Shown in pieces: positions 35,361-43,689 of a stretch of DNA of 64,000 bases. The stretch spans positions 1 to 64,000 of the forward strand of contig JACPVG010000008.1 of NCBI GenBank assembly GCA_016191875.1, in the 5' to 3' direction. The number at the start of each line of letters is the position of its first letter. The first letter of the stretch is position 1. Position numbers and translations under genes: made by a program. The notes under the pieces were generated by a model, which was not told where the DNA came from, ran no database searches, and worked only from the letters and a program-made list of their open reading frames with translations. Source of the stretch: Chloroflexota bacterium (GTDB lineage: Bacteria; Chloroflexota; Anaerolineae; Anaerolineales; UBA11579).

Positions 35361-36164
35361 TCAGCCCAATAGCAGCGCCAGCAGAGCGCCGGCCAGCGTG
35401 GCGAGGAAATTGACGACGTCGTTGTTGAAGACCGCCCACCCGCGCGTGGGCGCGGCCTCCCGCCCCGGACGCTTTTCGGTCTCGATCCCCTTTTCCGGAT
35501 GCTGGTAGATGCCCTGGACGGTCGCGCCAAGCAGCGAGTCGGTAAACGCCCCACCCAGCCCGGCCAGCGAGACCGCCGCCAGCGCCCGCCCGAACCCCAG
35601 CCCCGGCGCGACCAGCCTGGCCAGCGCGGCGATGAGCGCTGCGCCTGCCAGCGTGGCCGCCGTCCCCAGCAGGGTAACCCCGCCGGAGGTGCCGCGCGCC
35701 ACTCGCCTTCCGGTGGTCACCAGGCGCGGCGTCTGGCGGCTGAGCGTCCCGATTTCGGTGGCCCAGGTATCGCCGTTGGCGGTCGCCAGGGCGCCCGCCA
35801 GGGCCAGCCACGGCCAGGCCGCGCCGGGGAACAGCGGGATGAACACCGCCGCCAGCGCCGCCACGCCGCCGTTGGCGAGTACCTGGGCCCAGTCCCGGCG
35901 GCTGCCTTTCTCGAATTTCTCGGCCAGGCCGGCCTTGCGCCCGGCAAACAGCCGCGAAAGCGCGCTGGAAGAAATGAAGAACGCCAGCAGCAGGGCCGCG
36001 CCCGGCCACCCCCCAAACCCGAACACCGTCCCGCCCACCACAGCCGCCGCCACCGCCCCGCTGGGGGCCAGCGCGCCGGCGCGCCAGCCGGCCAGCCCGG
36101 CGGCGGCCGCCAGCCCAAAACCCAGCGCCAGCTGGAAGAGGTCGATCACGGCGGGCAGGGTCAT
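35361..36164 (-). CDS. DUF92 (TMEM19-like) integral membrane protein
   Basis: A 267-residue protein with about six hydrophobic segments. It has the DUF92 hallmarks: GTVFGFGGWPGAALLLAFF, the SRRDWAQVLANGG motif, NGDTWATEIG and the C-terminal NNDVVNF. Some relatives are annotated as phytyl-phosphate kinases or VTE6-like; cyanobacterial and plant members act in prenyl-phosphate metabolism. Whether this one does is inference. Three DnaA boxes lie 25-75 bases upstream of its start. Confidence 0.85.
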   Translation of the reverse strand: MTLPAVIDLFQLALGFGLAAAAGLAGWRAGALAPSGAVAAAVVGGTVFGFGGWPGAALLLAFFISSSALSRLFAGRKAGLAEKFEKGSRRDWAQVLANGGVAALAAVFIPLFPGAAWPWLALAGALATANGDTWATEIGTLSRQTPRLVTTGRRVARGTSGGVTLLGTAATLAGAALIAALARLVAPGLGFGRALAAVSLAGLGGAFTDSLLGATVQGIYQHPEKGIETEKRPGREAAPTRGWAVFNNDVVNFLATLAGALLALLLG

Positions 36165-36188
36165 TTATCGACTCCTGGGGACAAAACC

Positions 36189-36239
36189 TGTGGATAACCC
36201 GGCAAAAACTGTGGATAACCCGGTAGGAGCTGGGGATAA
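36189..36239 (-). promoter_or_regulatory. Three DnaA boxes phased at 21 bp
   Basis: TGTGGATAA (reverse complement of the perfect DnaA box TTATCCACA) occurs at 36189-36197 and 36210-36218. A one-mismatch TGGGGATAA lies at 36231-36239. Start-to-start distances are exactly 21 bp. A weaker TGGGGACAA lies at 36176. All fall in the 76-bp spacer before the DUF92 gene. Confidence 0.75.
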
Positions 36240-36240
36240 A

Positions 36241-37152
36241 TCACGCATTCTGCAGGATGACATACACGGCCGCCAGGAACAGCAGGCTGGAAACCAGGCT
36301 GCCGCACCAGGCCACATAGGCCAGGGGATGGTTCGCCGCCCGGCGGTGAAAGGCCAGCGCCGCCGCCGCGCCGGCTGCGCCCAACAGCAGGCTGACCGCC
36401 GGCAGCAGGAACAACTGCCCGGCTCCAACCGGGTTTTGCAGCCGGCCGGTTGGGGTGTAGCCCAACGAGATGGTTTCCAGCCCCGGCACGGCCAGCCCGA
36501 CCCACACGAACAGGGTCAGATTGAGCAGGATGAGCGCCAGCAGGAGAGACCGCGCGGGCGGGATCTGCCACACCTCGGCGAACAGGAAGGCCGGGCGGGC
36601 CGAATAGGGGCGCAGCGGGCCGAGCGTGCCGCGTTCCAACTGGGTCTGGTAGGCGCGCCGGAAAGCCTCCGGGTCGCCGGGGGAGATGGCGTAGGTGCGG
36701 GCGGCTGTGCCGATCAGCACCAGGCCGGCCGCCCCGGCCGCCATGAATTCCACATCGCCGGCATCCGGATGCGTTTGCACGCCCACCAGCGCCCCCGGCC
36801 AGCGCGGCGCGGGCAGGTCCAGCGGCCTGACCAGGTCTTCGGCCAGTTCGACCCACAGCACCTGGTCGACGGGGATGTGCTCGGCGCGCAGCCCCCAGCG
36901 CAGGCGGATGCCGTCGCGCTCGATGACGTAGGCCGAGCGCAGCAGGCCGTACAGCCGGTAGAAGGTCAGCGGCAGCGGCAGCGCCAGCGCCAGCGACCCC
37001 AGCAGCGCGGCAAGGAAGACCGGCCCCAGCGCGGCGCGCGTCGCCTGCCCGAACAGCGCCAGGCTTGCCCCGCCCAGCCCCAGGAGCAGCAGCAGGTGCG
37101 CCAGCACGCCCGGGCCGCGGCGCGGCTCAAACCGGATCGAGGTGGATTCCAC
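36241..37152 (-). CDS. Membrane protein with PH-like domain
   Basis: A 303-residue protein. Two N-terminal hydrophobic segments are followed by a soluble stretch (about 70-180) reading YVIERDGIRLRWGLRAEHIPVDQVLWVE, typical of bacterial PH (bPH) domains. Three more hydrophobic segments (about 200-222, 250-270, 280-300) close the protein. The architecture resembles YdbS/YdbT-like proteins of unknown role. It is divergent from the eight-gene operon starting at 37333. Confidence 0.7.
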   Translation of the reverse strand: MESTSIRFEPRRGPGVLAHLLLLLGLGGASLALFGQATRAALGPVFLAALLGSLALALPLPLTFYRLYGLLRSAYVIERDGIRLRWGLRAEHIPVDQVLWVELAEDLVRPLDLPAPRWPGALVGVQTHPDAGDVEFMAAGAAGLVLIGTAARTYAISPGDPEAFRRAYQTQLERGTLGPLRPYSARPAFLFAEVWQIPPARSLLLALILLNLTLFVWVGLAVPGLETISLGYTPTGRLQNPVGAGQLFLLPAVSLLLGAAGAAAALAFHRRAANHPLAYVAWCGSLVSSLLFLAAVYVILQNA

Positions 37153-37234
37153 GTGCGTATCTTATCTGCAAGCGGGCGGGCAGGCAAGGGATGGCCGAAT
37201 CCGCTCGCCGTAAGAGACTGCACCACCTTTTCGC

Positions 37235-37263
37235 TTGACCAGCCCGCGAGCCACCTATAAAAT
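37235..37263 (+). promoter_or_regulatory. Promoter of the eight-gene actin-like operon
   Basis: TTGACC (37235-37240), 17 bp, TAAAAT (37258-37263). The transcript would begin near 37270, just before the leader hairpin. Confidence 0.65.
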
Positions 37264-37275
37264 CCTAGATACAGT

Positions 37276-37314
37276 GGAAATCGCCTTGGAGAATACTCCA
37301 GAGGCGAAATTTCC
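37276..37314 (+). promoter_or_regulatory. Leader hairpin of the eight-gene operon
   Basis: Arms 37276-37291 and 37296-37314 pair as GGAAAT/ATTTCC, CGCCT/AGGCG and TGGAG/CTCCA, with small bulges on the 3-prime arm and an AATA loop. The AAGGAG ribosome site (37319-37324) follows five bases later. It may control translation or mRNA stability. Confidence 0.6.
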
Positions 37315-37332
37315 GTCTTAAGGAGTCCCGGC

Positions 37333-37587
37333 GTGCATAGGCGCGAAAACCAACCCGAACGCGGATGGCGGTCGAAACTCCAGGCCTGGGGTCTGGAGGA
37401 TGTTGCCGCGTCCCTGCTGGAGGCCACCGGCCCGCTGCACCTGGCGGCCGCCCAGCTTGTCTATCTTGGGCAGCCGCTGCTGGCCGGGTTGGTGCCGGAA
37501 GACCGGTTGAACGCCCTGGCGCGCCTGCTGGAGGACCCGCAGGAGACCCGCGCCCTGGCTCAGACCCTGCGCGAGGGGCCGGAATGA
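37333..37587 (+). CDS. 84-residue protein of unknown function, first gene of the operon
   Basis: A small soluble, mostly helical protein (LEDVAASLLEATGPLHLAAAQLVYLGQPLLAG), with no membrane segment of convincing length. It starts at GTG 37333, supported by AAGGAG eight bases upstream. It overlaps the next gene by 4 bp (ATGA). No family is recognised. Its position at the head of a conserved-looking, tightly packed operon supports a real gene. Confidence 0.65.
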   Translation: MHRRENQPERGWRSKLQAWGLEDVAASLLEATGPLHLAAAQLVYLGQPLLAGLVPEDRLNALARLLEDPQETRALAQTLREGPE

Positions 37588-38330
37588 ACCTCGCCATGCT
37601 GGTGGTGGTGCTGTATTTTGTCGGCGCCATGATCGCCTTCAGCATCCTTAGCCGGCGCCAGAAAGAGCGCAACCTGCGTGACATCCCGGCCTTCTACCGC
37701 TTGCAGGGCGCCCTGGAACTGGCGGTGGAGGACGGCACACGGCTGCACGTCGCCATCGGCCGCAGCGACATCACCAGCCCGCAGAGCGCTGCCGCCCTGG
37801 CGGGCCTGAGCATGTTGCGGCGTATCGCCACCGTGGCCTCGGAAAGCGACAACCCTCCCGTGGCGACCGCCGGCGATGGCGTGCTGGCGATCCTGGCGCA
37901 GGACACCCTGCGGGCGGCCTATCAGCAACTGGGCCTGTTCGGGGCCTTCGAGAACGACCTCGGCCGGGTCACCGGCCTGACCCCCTTCTCCTACGCCGCC
38001 GGCACGATTCACCTCGTCCGAGACGAAGAAGTATCCGCCAACCTGCTGGCTGGTTCATTCGGCATTGAAGCCGCGCTGATCGCCAACGCCGGCGAGCGCC
38101 GCCAGATCCTCACCCTGGCAGGCAGCGACACCCTCACCGGCCAGGCGGTGCTGTTCGCTACCGCCCACGAACCGCTCATCGGCGAAGAACTCTTCGCCGG
38201 GGCGGCCTACCTGGGGGCCGGCCCGCTGCACGATGCCAGCCTGCACGCCCAGGATCTGGCCCGCTGGCTGGTGGCGGCCGGGCTGGTGGCCGGCGCGCTG
38301 TTCGGCCTGTTCCTCGGGTTCCTGACATGA
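37584..38330 (+). CDS. Bitopic membrane protein of unknown function (248 aa)
   Basis: One helix lies at residues 3-22 and one at the C-terminus (about 225-247). Between them is a soluble domain with repeated short-residue patterns (DITSPQSAAALAGLSML, GDGVLAILAQDTLRAAY, EVSANLLAGSFGIEAAL). I recall similar proteins being filed under a DUF (possibly DUF6754), unverified. The start at 37584 lies inside a longer ORF; the ATGA overlaps with the preceding stop and the following start argue for translational coupling. Confidence 0.7.
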   Translation: MNLAMLVVVLYFVGAMIAFSILSRRQKERNLRDIPAFYRLQGALELAVEDGTRLHVAIGRSDITSPQSAAALAGLSMLRRIATVASESDNPPVATAGDGVLAILAQDTLRAAYQQLGLFGAFENDLGRVTGLTPFSYAAGTIHLVRDEEVSANLLAGSFGIEAALIANAGERRQILTLAGSDTLTGQAVLFATAHEPLIGEELFAGAAYLGAGPLHDASLHAQDLARWLVAAGLVAGALFGLFLGFLT

Positions 38331-38947
38331 AATTCCCCGTGCGCGCGCCCGTCTCCACCCTGGTCGCCCTCGGCGGCGGCTGGCTGATCCTGCTGGCCTA
38401 CATCTTCGGGCTGGAGGGATTGCGCGCCACCATCCTCGGCTGGGTCGTGCTGGTGTCGGCGGCCGGCCTGCTGTTGGGTGTGCTCAACCTGGCGGCGGTG
38501 CACTTCGGCAAGCTGCGCGGCGGCGCCCGCAACGCGTTGTATTCCTTCCTGCTCATCGTTTCGATGTTCGTCACCTTCGTCGTCACCGCCTGGCTGGGGC
38601 CGGAACACGCCGCCCCGCAGTGGGTCTTCGACTACCTGCTTTTGCCGGTGGAAGCCAGCCTGGTGGCGGTGATGGCGGTGACGCTGACCTTTGCAGCGGC
38701 GCGGCTGCTCAGCCGCCGGGTGGACCTGTTTGCCATCCTGTTCGTGGCGTTTGCCATCCTCACCCTGATGGGCAGCGGCCCGCTGCTGGGCATCAACCTG
38801 CCCATCGTGAGCGACCTCCTGCGGCCCTGGCTGGCGCAGGTGCTGGCGGGAGCCGGGGCGCGCGGTATCCTCATCGGCGTGAGCCTGGGAACCATCACCA
38901 CCGGCCTGCGCGTGCTCCTGGCGGCCGACCAACCCTACGGCGGATAA
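38327..38947 (+). CDS. Polytopic membrane protein of unknown function (206 aa)
   Basis: Six predicted helices, including TLVALGGGWLILLAYIFG, GWVVLVSAAGLLLGVLNL, LYSFLLIVSMFVTFVV and VEASLVAVMAVTLTFAAA. No catalytic motif is seen. The ATG overlaps the previous stop by 4 bp. The next gene starts 19 bp downstream. The family is unknown to me; a membrane-scaffold role within the operon is a guess from linkage. Confidence 0.7.
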   Translation: MKFPVRAPVSTLVALGGGWLILLAYIFGLEGLRATILGWVVLVSAAGLLLGVLNLAAVHFGKLRGGARNALYSFLLIVSMFVTFVVTAWLGPEHAAPQWVFDYLLLPVEASLVAVMAVTLTFAAARLLSRRVDLFAILFVAFAILTLMGSGPLLGINLPIVSDLLRPWLAQVLAGAGARGILIGVSLGTITTGLRVLLAADQPYGG

Positions 38948-38966
38948 CCGCCGGCCGGGTGAACCT

Positions 38967-41117
38967 ATGGGATCTGCGACCAACGACAACGACCTCCCCG
39001 ATTGGCTGAAAGAGCTTGGCCCCAGCGGGGCCGGCGAGGCGCCTGCGCCGCAACCGGCCGATGAGGGCCAGCCCGATTGGCTGAGCGCCGAACCTCCGGC
39101 CGCGGCCGACTCCGGCGTGTTTGGCGTGGAGCCCGAGGAAGAGGCGGTGCCGGACTGGCTGGCGGACATCCGCCAGGCCGAAGGGCGCGCCCCGGATGAA
39201 GCCCCGCCTGTCCTGGTCCCACCATCTCCAGAACCCTCCGAAGAGTCCCCGGGTTGGCTGGAGCCGATACGGACGCGCGAAAGCGGCTCGCTGCCCGCCG
39301 AAGACCTGGAAGCGCCGGGCGACTTCATGGACCGGATTCAGGGCATGAAAGGCGGGGAGGCGGGCGAAGAAGACGCCAGCGCCGACTGGCTCTCCGGCCT
39401 CGGACAGCCGCAGCCGCCGGCCGAATCCGGCCTGTTCGGCGAGGAGAGCGGTTCATTGGCGGCCGACTGGTTGAGCGGCCTGCAGGGCGGCCCGGCCCGC
39501 GAGCCTGCGGCCGAATCGCTGGATTGGCTGCAGGATGTTGGCAAAAGTATAGGGTTGGGCGCGCCGGACGAAGCCCAACCGGGCGCCCCGGCCTGGCTGG
39601 GCGACGCCGAAGACCAGCCGCCCGCCGAAGCCGCCCCGCCCGTCCCCGATTGGGCCGCGCAGGCCGCCGAACAGGCCGGCCAGGCTGTGGCCGAGGAATT
39701 CCCCGGCCTGCCGGGCGAACCTGCCGGGACGGTGCCCTCCTGGCTGGCGGATATCGCCCCCACGGAAGGAGAATCCGAATCGGCTACTTCCGCCGCGGAT
39801 TACAAAGAGGCCGCCTCGGAAGTGTTCAAGATCGACACCGGCGAACTGCCCGACTGGCTGGCACAGATATCGCCCGAAGACGCGTTGCCTGCCCCGCCGG
39901 AAGAGGAAGCCCCGCGACCCAGCCCCTTCGACGTTGCCGGGGAACTGGCCCCCGCTGACCTGCCCGACTGGCTGCAAGCCATGCGGCCGGTGGCGACCGT
40001 CGGCCCGACCGAACTGCCCGAAGAGGACCGGAGCGAAGCCGAGCGGGTTGGCCCGCTGGCCGGGCTGGCGGGGGTGTTGCCCGCCGAGCCGGAGATCGTG
40101 CAGTTTGGCCGCCCGCCCAGCATGGCAGCCGGCCTGCAATTGAACGAAACCCAGCGCGGCTATGCCTTGCGCCTGGGTGAGATGGTGGCCGCCGAGACCG
40201 CCCAACAGGCCCGGCCGCGCCCGCCGCTGGCCCTGCCGCAGCGGTTCGTGCGCGCCGCGCTGGCCCTCATCCTGATCCTGGCAGTGGCCGTGCCGCAGTT
40301 ACTGCGAGGCAAATACACCAGCCTGCCGCAGGCCGCCGGGACGCGCCCGCCGGCCGAGATTCAGGCAGTGCTGGACGTGGCCGCCGGCCTGACGCCGGAA
40401 GATACTGTGCTGGTGGCGCTGGATTACCAGCCCGGCCTGGCAGGCGAAGTGGAAACCGCCGCCGCCGGCGTCATCGACCACATGATCATCCGTGGGGCGC
40501 GCCTGGCGCTGTTCTCCACCCTGCCCACCGGCCTGGGCCAAGCCGAGCACTTCATGGCGACCACCCAGCGCGCCGAGCATCCGGACTATCTGCGCGGCCG
40601 CGACTATTACAACCTTGGCTACCTTTCCGGCGGAGCGGCCGGGCTGTTGCAGCTCGCCACCGACCCGCGCGCCGCCCTCCCGGTCGCGCTGCCGGATGGC
40701 AGCAGCGTCTGGAGCCAGCCTGCCCTGGCGGCTATCTTCCGCCTGCGCGATTTCGCCGCCCTGCTGGTGCTCACCGATGACCCGGATTCTGCCCGCGCCT
40801 GGGTGGAGCAGGTCCAACCCAGCCTGGTGGACCCCATCAGCGGCCAGACCACGCCTCTGCTGGTGGTCGCCAGCGCCCAGGCCGAACCTTTGCTCTACCC
40901 CTATTGGCAGAACGAACCGGCTCAGATCAACGGGTTGGTGGCCGGCCTGCGCGGCGGCGCCTTTTATGAGGCCAACATCCGCGAGCTGCGCGCCCGCCGC
41001 TATTGGGACGCCTACAGCGCCGGACTGACGGTGGCGGTGGCCACCCTTTTGGTCGGCGCGGCCCTGGGCCTCAGCCGCAACCTGCTCGTCAGGCGGCGCG
41101 CCGGAGGCGCGGCATGA
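38967..41117 (+). CDS. 716-residue anchored protein with about twelve PDWL-like motifs
   Basis: The N-terminal about 400 residues are acidic, Pro/Ala/Glu-rich and probably disordered. They are punctuated by short tryptophan motifs: LPDWLKEL, QPDWLSAE, VPDWLADI, SPGWLEPI, SADWLSGL, AADWLSGL, SLDWLQDV, APAWLGDA, VPDWAAQA, VPSWLADI, LPDWLAQI, LPDWLQAM. One membrane helix (about 430-446) follows. An external alpha/beta domain (about 465-680) contains VALDYQPGLAGEVETAA and GRDYYNLGYLSGGAAGLLQLA; a C-terminal helix and basic tail return to the membrane. The repeats would face the cytoplasm and could bind several copies of a partner. No enzyme motif is seen. Confidence 0.75.
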   Translation: MGSATNDNDLPDWLKELGPSGAGEAPAPQPADEGQPDWLSAEPPAAADSGVFGVEPEEEAVPDWLADIRQAEGRAPDEAPPVLVPPSPEPSEESPGWLEPIRTRESGSLPAEDLEAPGDFMDRIQGMKGGEAGEEDASADWLSGLGQPQPPAESGLFGEESGSLAADWLSGLQGGPAREPAAESLDWLQDVGKSIGLGAPDEAQPGAPAWLGDAEDQPPAEAAPPVPDWAAQAAEQAGQAVAEEFPGLPGEPAGTVPSWLADIAPTEGESESATSAADYKEAASEVFKIDTGELPDWLAQISPEDALPAPPEEEAPRPSPFDVAGELAPADLPDWLQAMRPVATVGPTELPEEDRSEAERVGPLAGLAGVLPAEPEIVQFGRPPSMAAGLQLNETQRGYALRLGEMVAAETAQQARPRPPLALPQRFVRAALALILILAVAVPQLLRGKYTSLPQAAGTRPPAEIQAVLDVAAGLTPEDTVLVALDYQPGLAGEVETAAAGVIDHMIIRGARLALFSTLPTGLGQAEHFMATTQRAEHPDYLRGRDYYNLGYLSGGAAGLLQLATDPRAALPVALPDGSSVWSQPALAAIFRLRDFAALLVLTDDPDSARAWVEQVQPSLVDPISGQTTPLLVVASAQAEPLLYPYWQNEPAQINGLVAGLRGGAFYEANIRELRARRYWDAYSAGLTVAVATLLVGAALGLSRNLLVRRRAGGAA

Positions 41118-41797
41118 ACCTGGCCGACCTGATCGGCGGCTTCTTCGCCGCCCTGTTCACCTTCCTGGTCTTCTCCTACGCCTTGGGCGACAACGCCCTG
41201 TTCCGCATGGCGGTGCATATCTTTATCGGCGCGGCGGCCGGCTACGCCGCCGCCGTGGCGCTCAACAATGTGCTGCTGCCGGCCTTCTTCAGCCAGCCGC
41301 TCACGCAGCTGGTTGTGCCGCTGCTGTGGATCGGCCTGTTGTTCACCAAGCTCTCGCCGCGCACGGCGGTTCTGGGCAACCCGGCTTCGGCCCTGCTGGT
41401 TGGGGTGGGCGCGGCCGTGGCGGTGGGCGGGGCCATCCAGGGTACCCTGCTGCCCCAGTTGGCCGGCTCCGCCAGTTTCTTCAGCCCGGAGAAGATGGGC
41501 CAGGCCTTTGCCGCCGGGCAGACCGGCGCGGCGCTGGGCTACCTCATCAACGGCGCCATCATTCTGGTAGGGACGATCACCAGCCTGGCGTATTTTCACT
41601 TTGGGGCCAAAAGCCTGCCCAACCAGATGCCGCAGCGCAACCGTATCATCGACCTGGTGGCGCGGGTGGGGCAGGCCTTCATCGCCATCACCTTTGGCGT
41701 GTTGTTTGCGGGCGTGTACAGCGCGGCGCTGGCGGCGCTCATCGAGCGGCTGGACACGCTGATCGAATTCTTACTTCGCCTGGCCGGCCTGGCCTGA
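41114..41797 (+). CDS. Polytopic membrane protein of unknown function (227 aa)
   Basis: Five to six hydrophobic segments, starting LIGGFFAALFTFLVFSYALG and ending with a segment near residues 190-215. The ATG at 41114 overlaps the previous stop by 4 bp; the longer ORF upstream is a shadow of the 716-residue gene. The family is not recognised. It sits between the PDWL-repeat protein and the actin-like ATPase, 12 bp before the latter. Confidence 0.7.
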   Translation: MNLADLIGGFFAALFTFLVFSYALGDNALFRMAVHIFIGAAAGYAAAVALNNVLLPAFFSQPLTQLVVPLLWIGLLFTKLSPRTAVLGNPASALLVGVGAAVAVGGAIQGTLLPQLAGSASFFSPEKMGQAFAAGQTGAALGYLINGAIILVGTITSLAYFHFGAKSLPNQMPQRNRIIDLVARVGQAFIAITFGVLFAGVYSAALAALIERLDTLIEFLLRLAGLA

Positions 41798-41809
41798 ACT
41801 GAGCCCCGC

Positions 41810-43621
41810 ATGAGCGAACAGGAACTCATCCTCGAAGAAGAAGCGGCCCCCGAGGGCCTCCAGGAGCTGGAGCAGCGCCTGAATACCCCGCGCTCGCTGC
41901 TGGCCATCGACGTGGGCTCGGTGAACACGCGCGCCCTGCTCTTCGACGTCGTCGAAGGCCGCTACCGTTTCCTGGCGGCGGGGGTCGCGCCGACCACGGC
42001 CGGCGCGCCGATGCACGACGCCAGCGAAGGCGTGCGCTATGCCCTGGACACCCTCCAGCGCATTTCCGGCCGCACCCTCACCACCGCCGACGAGCAGCTG
42101 ATCATCCCCAGCACCCGCGACGGGGCCGGGGCCGACAACCTGGCCTCCACGCTTTCCGGCGCGCCCCCGCTCAAAGCCGTGGCCGTGGGCCTGCTGGAGC
42201 GCGTCTCGCTCGAGAGCGCCCTCAACCTGCTCGGCACGACCTACGTCAACGTGGTCGAGACCATCAGCCTCGCCAAACGCCGCCACATCGAGCAGCAGGT
42301 CAACACCATCGTCAAGCAGCGCCCGGAACTGGTGGTGGTGGCAGGCGGGACGGATGGCGGCGCGACCCGCTCGGTGCTGGGGCTGGTGAACGCGCTCGGC
42401 ATGGCGATCTCGCTCATTCCGCCCGACCAGCGCCCGGACGTGGTCTTCGCCGGCAACCGCGCCCTGGCCGAACGCGTGAGTGGTTTCCTCGAACCGCTTA
42501 CCCAGGTGCACGTTACCGCCAATGTGCGCCCGGCCCTCACCAGCGAGCAGCTCGGCCCGGCCGAGACGCTGCTGGCCGATATCTTCCGCCGCCGCCACGC
42601 CAGCCGCATTCTGGGAATCGGCGAACTCAACTCCTGGTCGGGCGGCAACCTGCAGCCCACGGCCATGTCGCTGGGGCGCATCACCCGCTTCCTCAGCCTG
42701 CTTCAGCCGCACGGAGCGTTGGCGGTGGATGTGGGCGCTTCGGCCACCACGGTGGCTGCCGGTTTCAAGGGCGACCTGCGCCTGCGCACCTTCGCCGGTC
42801 TGGGCGTTGGTTCAGGCTTGCAGGCCATCCTGCACAGCCGCAAACTGGAGCAGATCACCCGCTGGCTGCCGCTGGAGATCGACCCCGGCTACGTGCTGGA
42901 TTACATCCAGAATAAGATCTTGACGCCCGCCACCCTGCCGGCCGAGCGCGATGATCTGGCGATCGAGCAGGCGCTGGCGCGCGAGGCGATGCGCATGGCG
43001 CTGGAGCAAAGCCAGGCGCGCTTCCCGCGCAACGCCAAACGCCTGCACCCCGAATTGCTGCCGGTCTTCGATGCCATTCTGGTGAGCGGCGCGGCGGTGG
43101 CGCATGCGCCCACCATCGCCCAGAGCCTGCTCATGATCCTGGACGCGCTTGAACCGACCGGCGTGCAACAGGTCATTCTGGACAAGAACAACCTGGCGCC
43201 CGCGCTGGGCGCGGCCGCGCCGGTGAACCCGGCCCTGGTCATCCAGCTGATTCTGGACCCGATCTCGTTCCTCAACCTGGGCTATGTCATCGCGCCGGTG
43301 GTCAGCGCCCGGACCGGCGCGCCGGTGCTGCGCATCCGCATCCAGTATGAGACCGGTCATAGCAACATCGTGGAAGTGGCGATGGGCGACCTGAAGTTGA
43401 TTCCCCTGCCCGGCGGCCGGCGCGCCCGGCTGGAGATCGACTGTTTCCACCGCGCGGATGTGGGCGCCGGCCCCGGCCGCAGCCTGCGGCTGGAACGCCC
43501 GGTGATAGGCGGCCCCTTCGGGGTGGTGGTGGATGCGCGCGGCCGCCCCCTGCGCCTGCCGGGCGACCCGCGCGCCCGCCTGGAGACGGTGCGCGGCTGG
43601 CACATGGCGCTGGGGCGCTGA
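41810..43621 (+). CDS. GlmL/MutL-family actin-like ATPase
   Basis: A 603-residue cytoplasmic protein. SLLAIDVGSVNTRALLFDV (phosphate-1), ALAVDVGASATTVAAGF (phosphate-2) and ILVSGAAVAHAP (adenosine) are the actin/Hsp70/sugar-kinase ATPase motifs. The pattern matches the MutL family named for GlmL, the protein encoded beside glutamate mutase. No glmS, glmE or other B12 mutase subunit lies in this window. Instead the gene is embedded among membrane proteins. The last about 150 residues are strand-rich (RIRIQYETGHSNIVEV). It could energise or organise the complex; glutamate mutase chaperoning is less likely in this context. Confidence 0.8.
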   Translation: MSEQELILEEEAAPEGLQELEQRLNTPRSLLAIDVGSVNTRALLFDVVEGRYRFLAAGVAPTTAGAPMHDASEGVRYALDTLQRISGRTLTTADEQLIIPSTRDGAGADNLASTLSGAPPLKAVAVGLLERVSLESALNLLGTTYVNVVETISLAKRRHIEQQVNTIVKQRPELVVVAGGTDGGATRSVLGLVNALGMAISLIPPDQRPDVVFAGNRALAERVSGFLEPLTQVHVTANVRPALTSEQLGPAETLLADIFRRRHASRILGIGELNSWSGGNLQPTAMSLGRITRFLSLLQPHGALAVDVGASATTVAAGFKGDLRLRTFAGLGVGSGLQAILHSRKLEQITRWLPLEIDPGYVLDYIQNKILTPATLPAERDDLAIEQALAREAMRMALEQSQARFPRNAKRLHPELLPVFDAILVSGAAVAHAPTIAQSLLMILDALEPTGVQQVILDKNNLAPALGAAAPVNPALVIQLILDPISFLNLGYVIAPVVSARTGAPVLRIRIQYETGHSNIVEVAMGDLKLIPLPGGRRARLEIDCFHRADVGAGPGRSLRLERPVIGGPFGVVVDARGRPLRLPGDPRARLETVRGWHMALGR

Positions 43622-43655
43622 AGCGGCCGCGCCCAACGTCACCGAACAGAATCCG

Positions 43656-43672
43656 GCATGCAACTTGCATGC
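43656..43672. promoter_or_regulatory. 17-nt palindrome in the operon
   Basis: GCATGCAA-C-TTGCATGC is a perfect 8-bp inverted repeat in the 68-bp spacer before the 348-residue gene. A single-base centre cannot form an RNA loop without losing pairs, so a dimeric regulator site is as plausible as a hairpin. Confidence 0.5.
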
Positions 43673-43689
43673 ATTAAGGAAGAGAGACC

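Noticed and set aside
35017-36009. 330-codon minus-strand frame joining the 65-aa protein to upstream sequence
   Set aside because: The upstream part is a shadow of the DUF92 gene. The promoter and ribosome site place the true start at 35214.
36165-36240. Chromosomal replication origin
   Set aside because: DnaA boxes are clear, but there is no dnaA/dnaN/rpmH context and no AT-rich unwinding stretch next to them.
41810-43621. Annotation as glutamate mutase accessory protein GlmL
   Set aside because: The fold matches, but no mutase subunits or fermentation genes are nearby, while eight tightly packed membrane-related genes are. The family name should not be taken as function.
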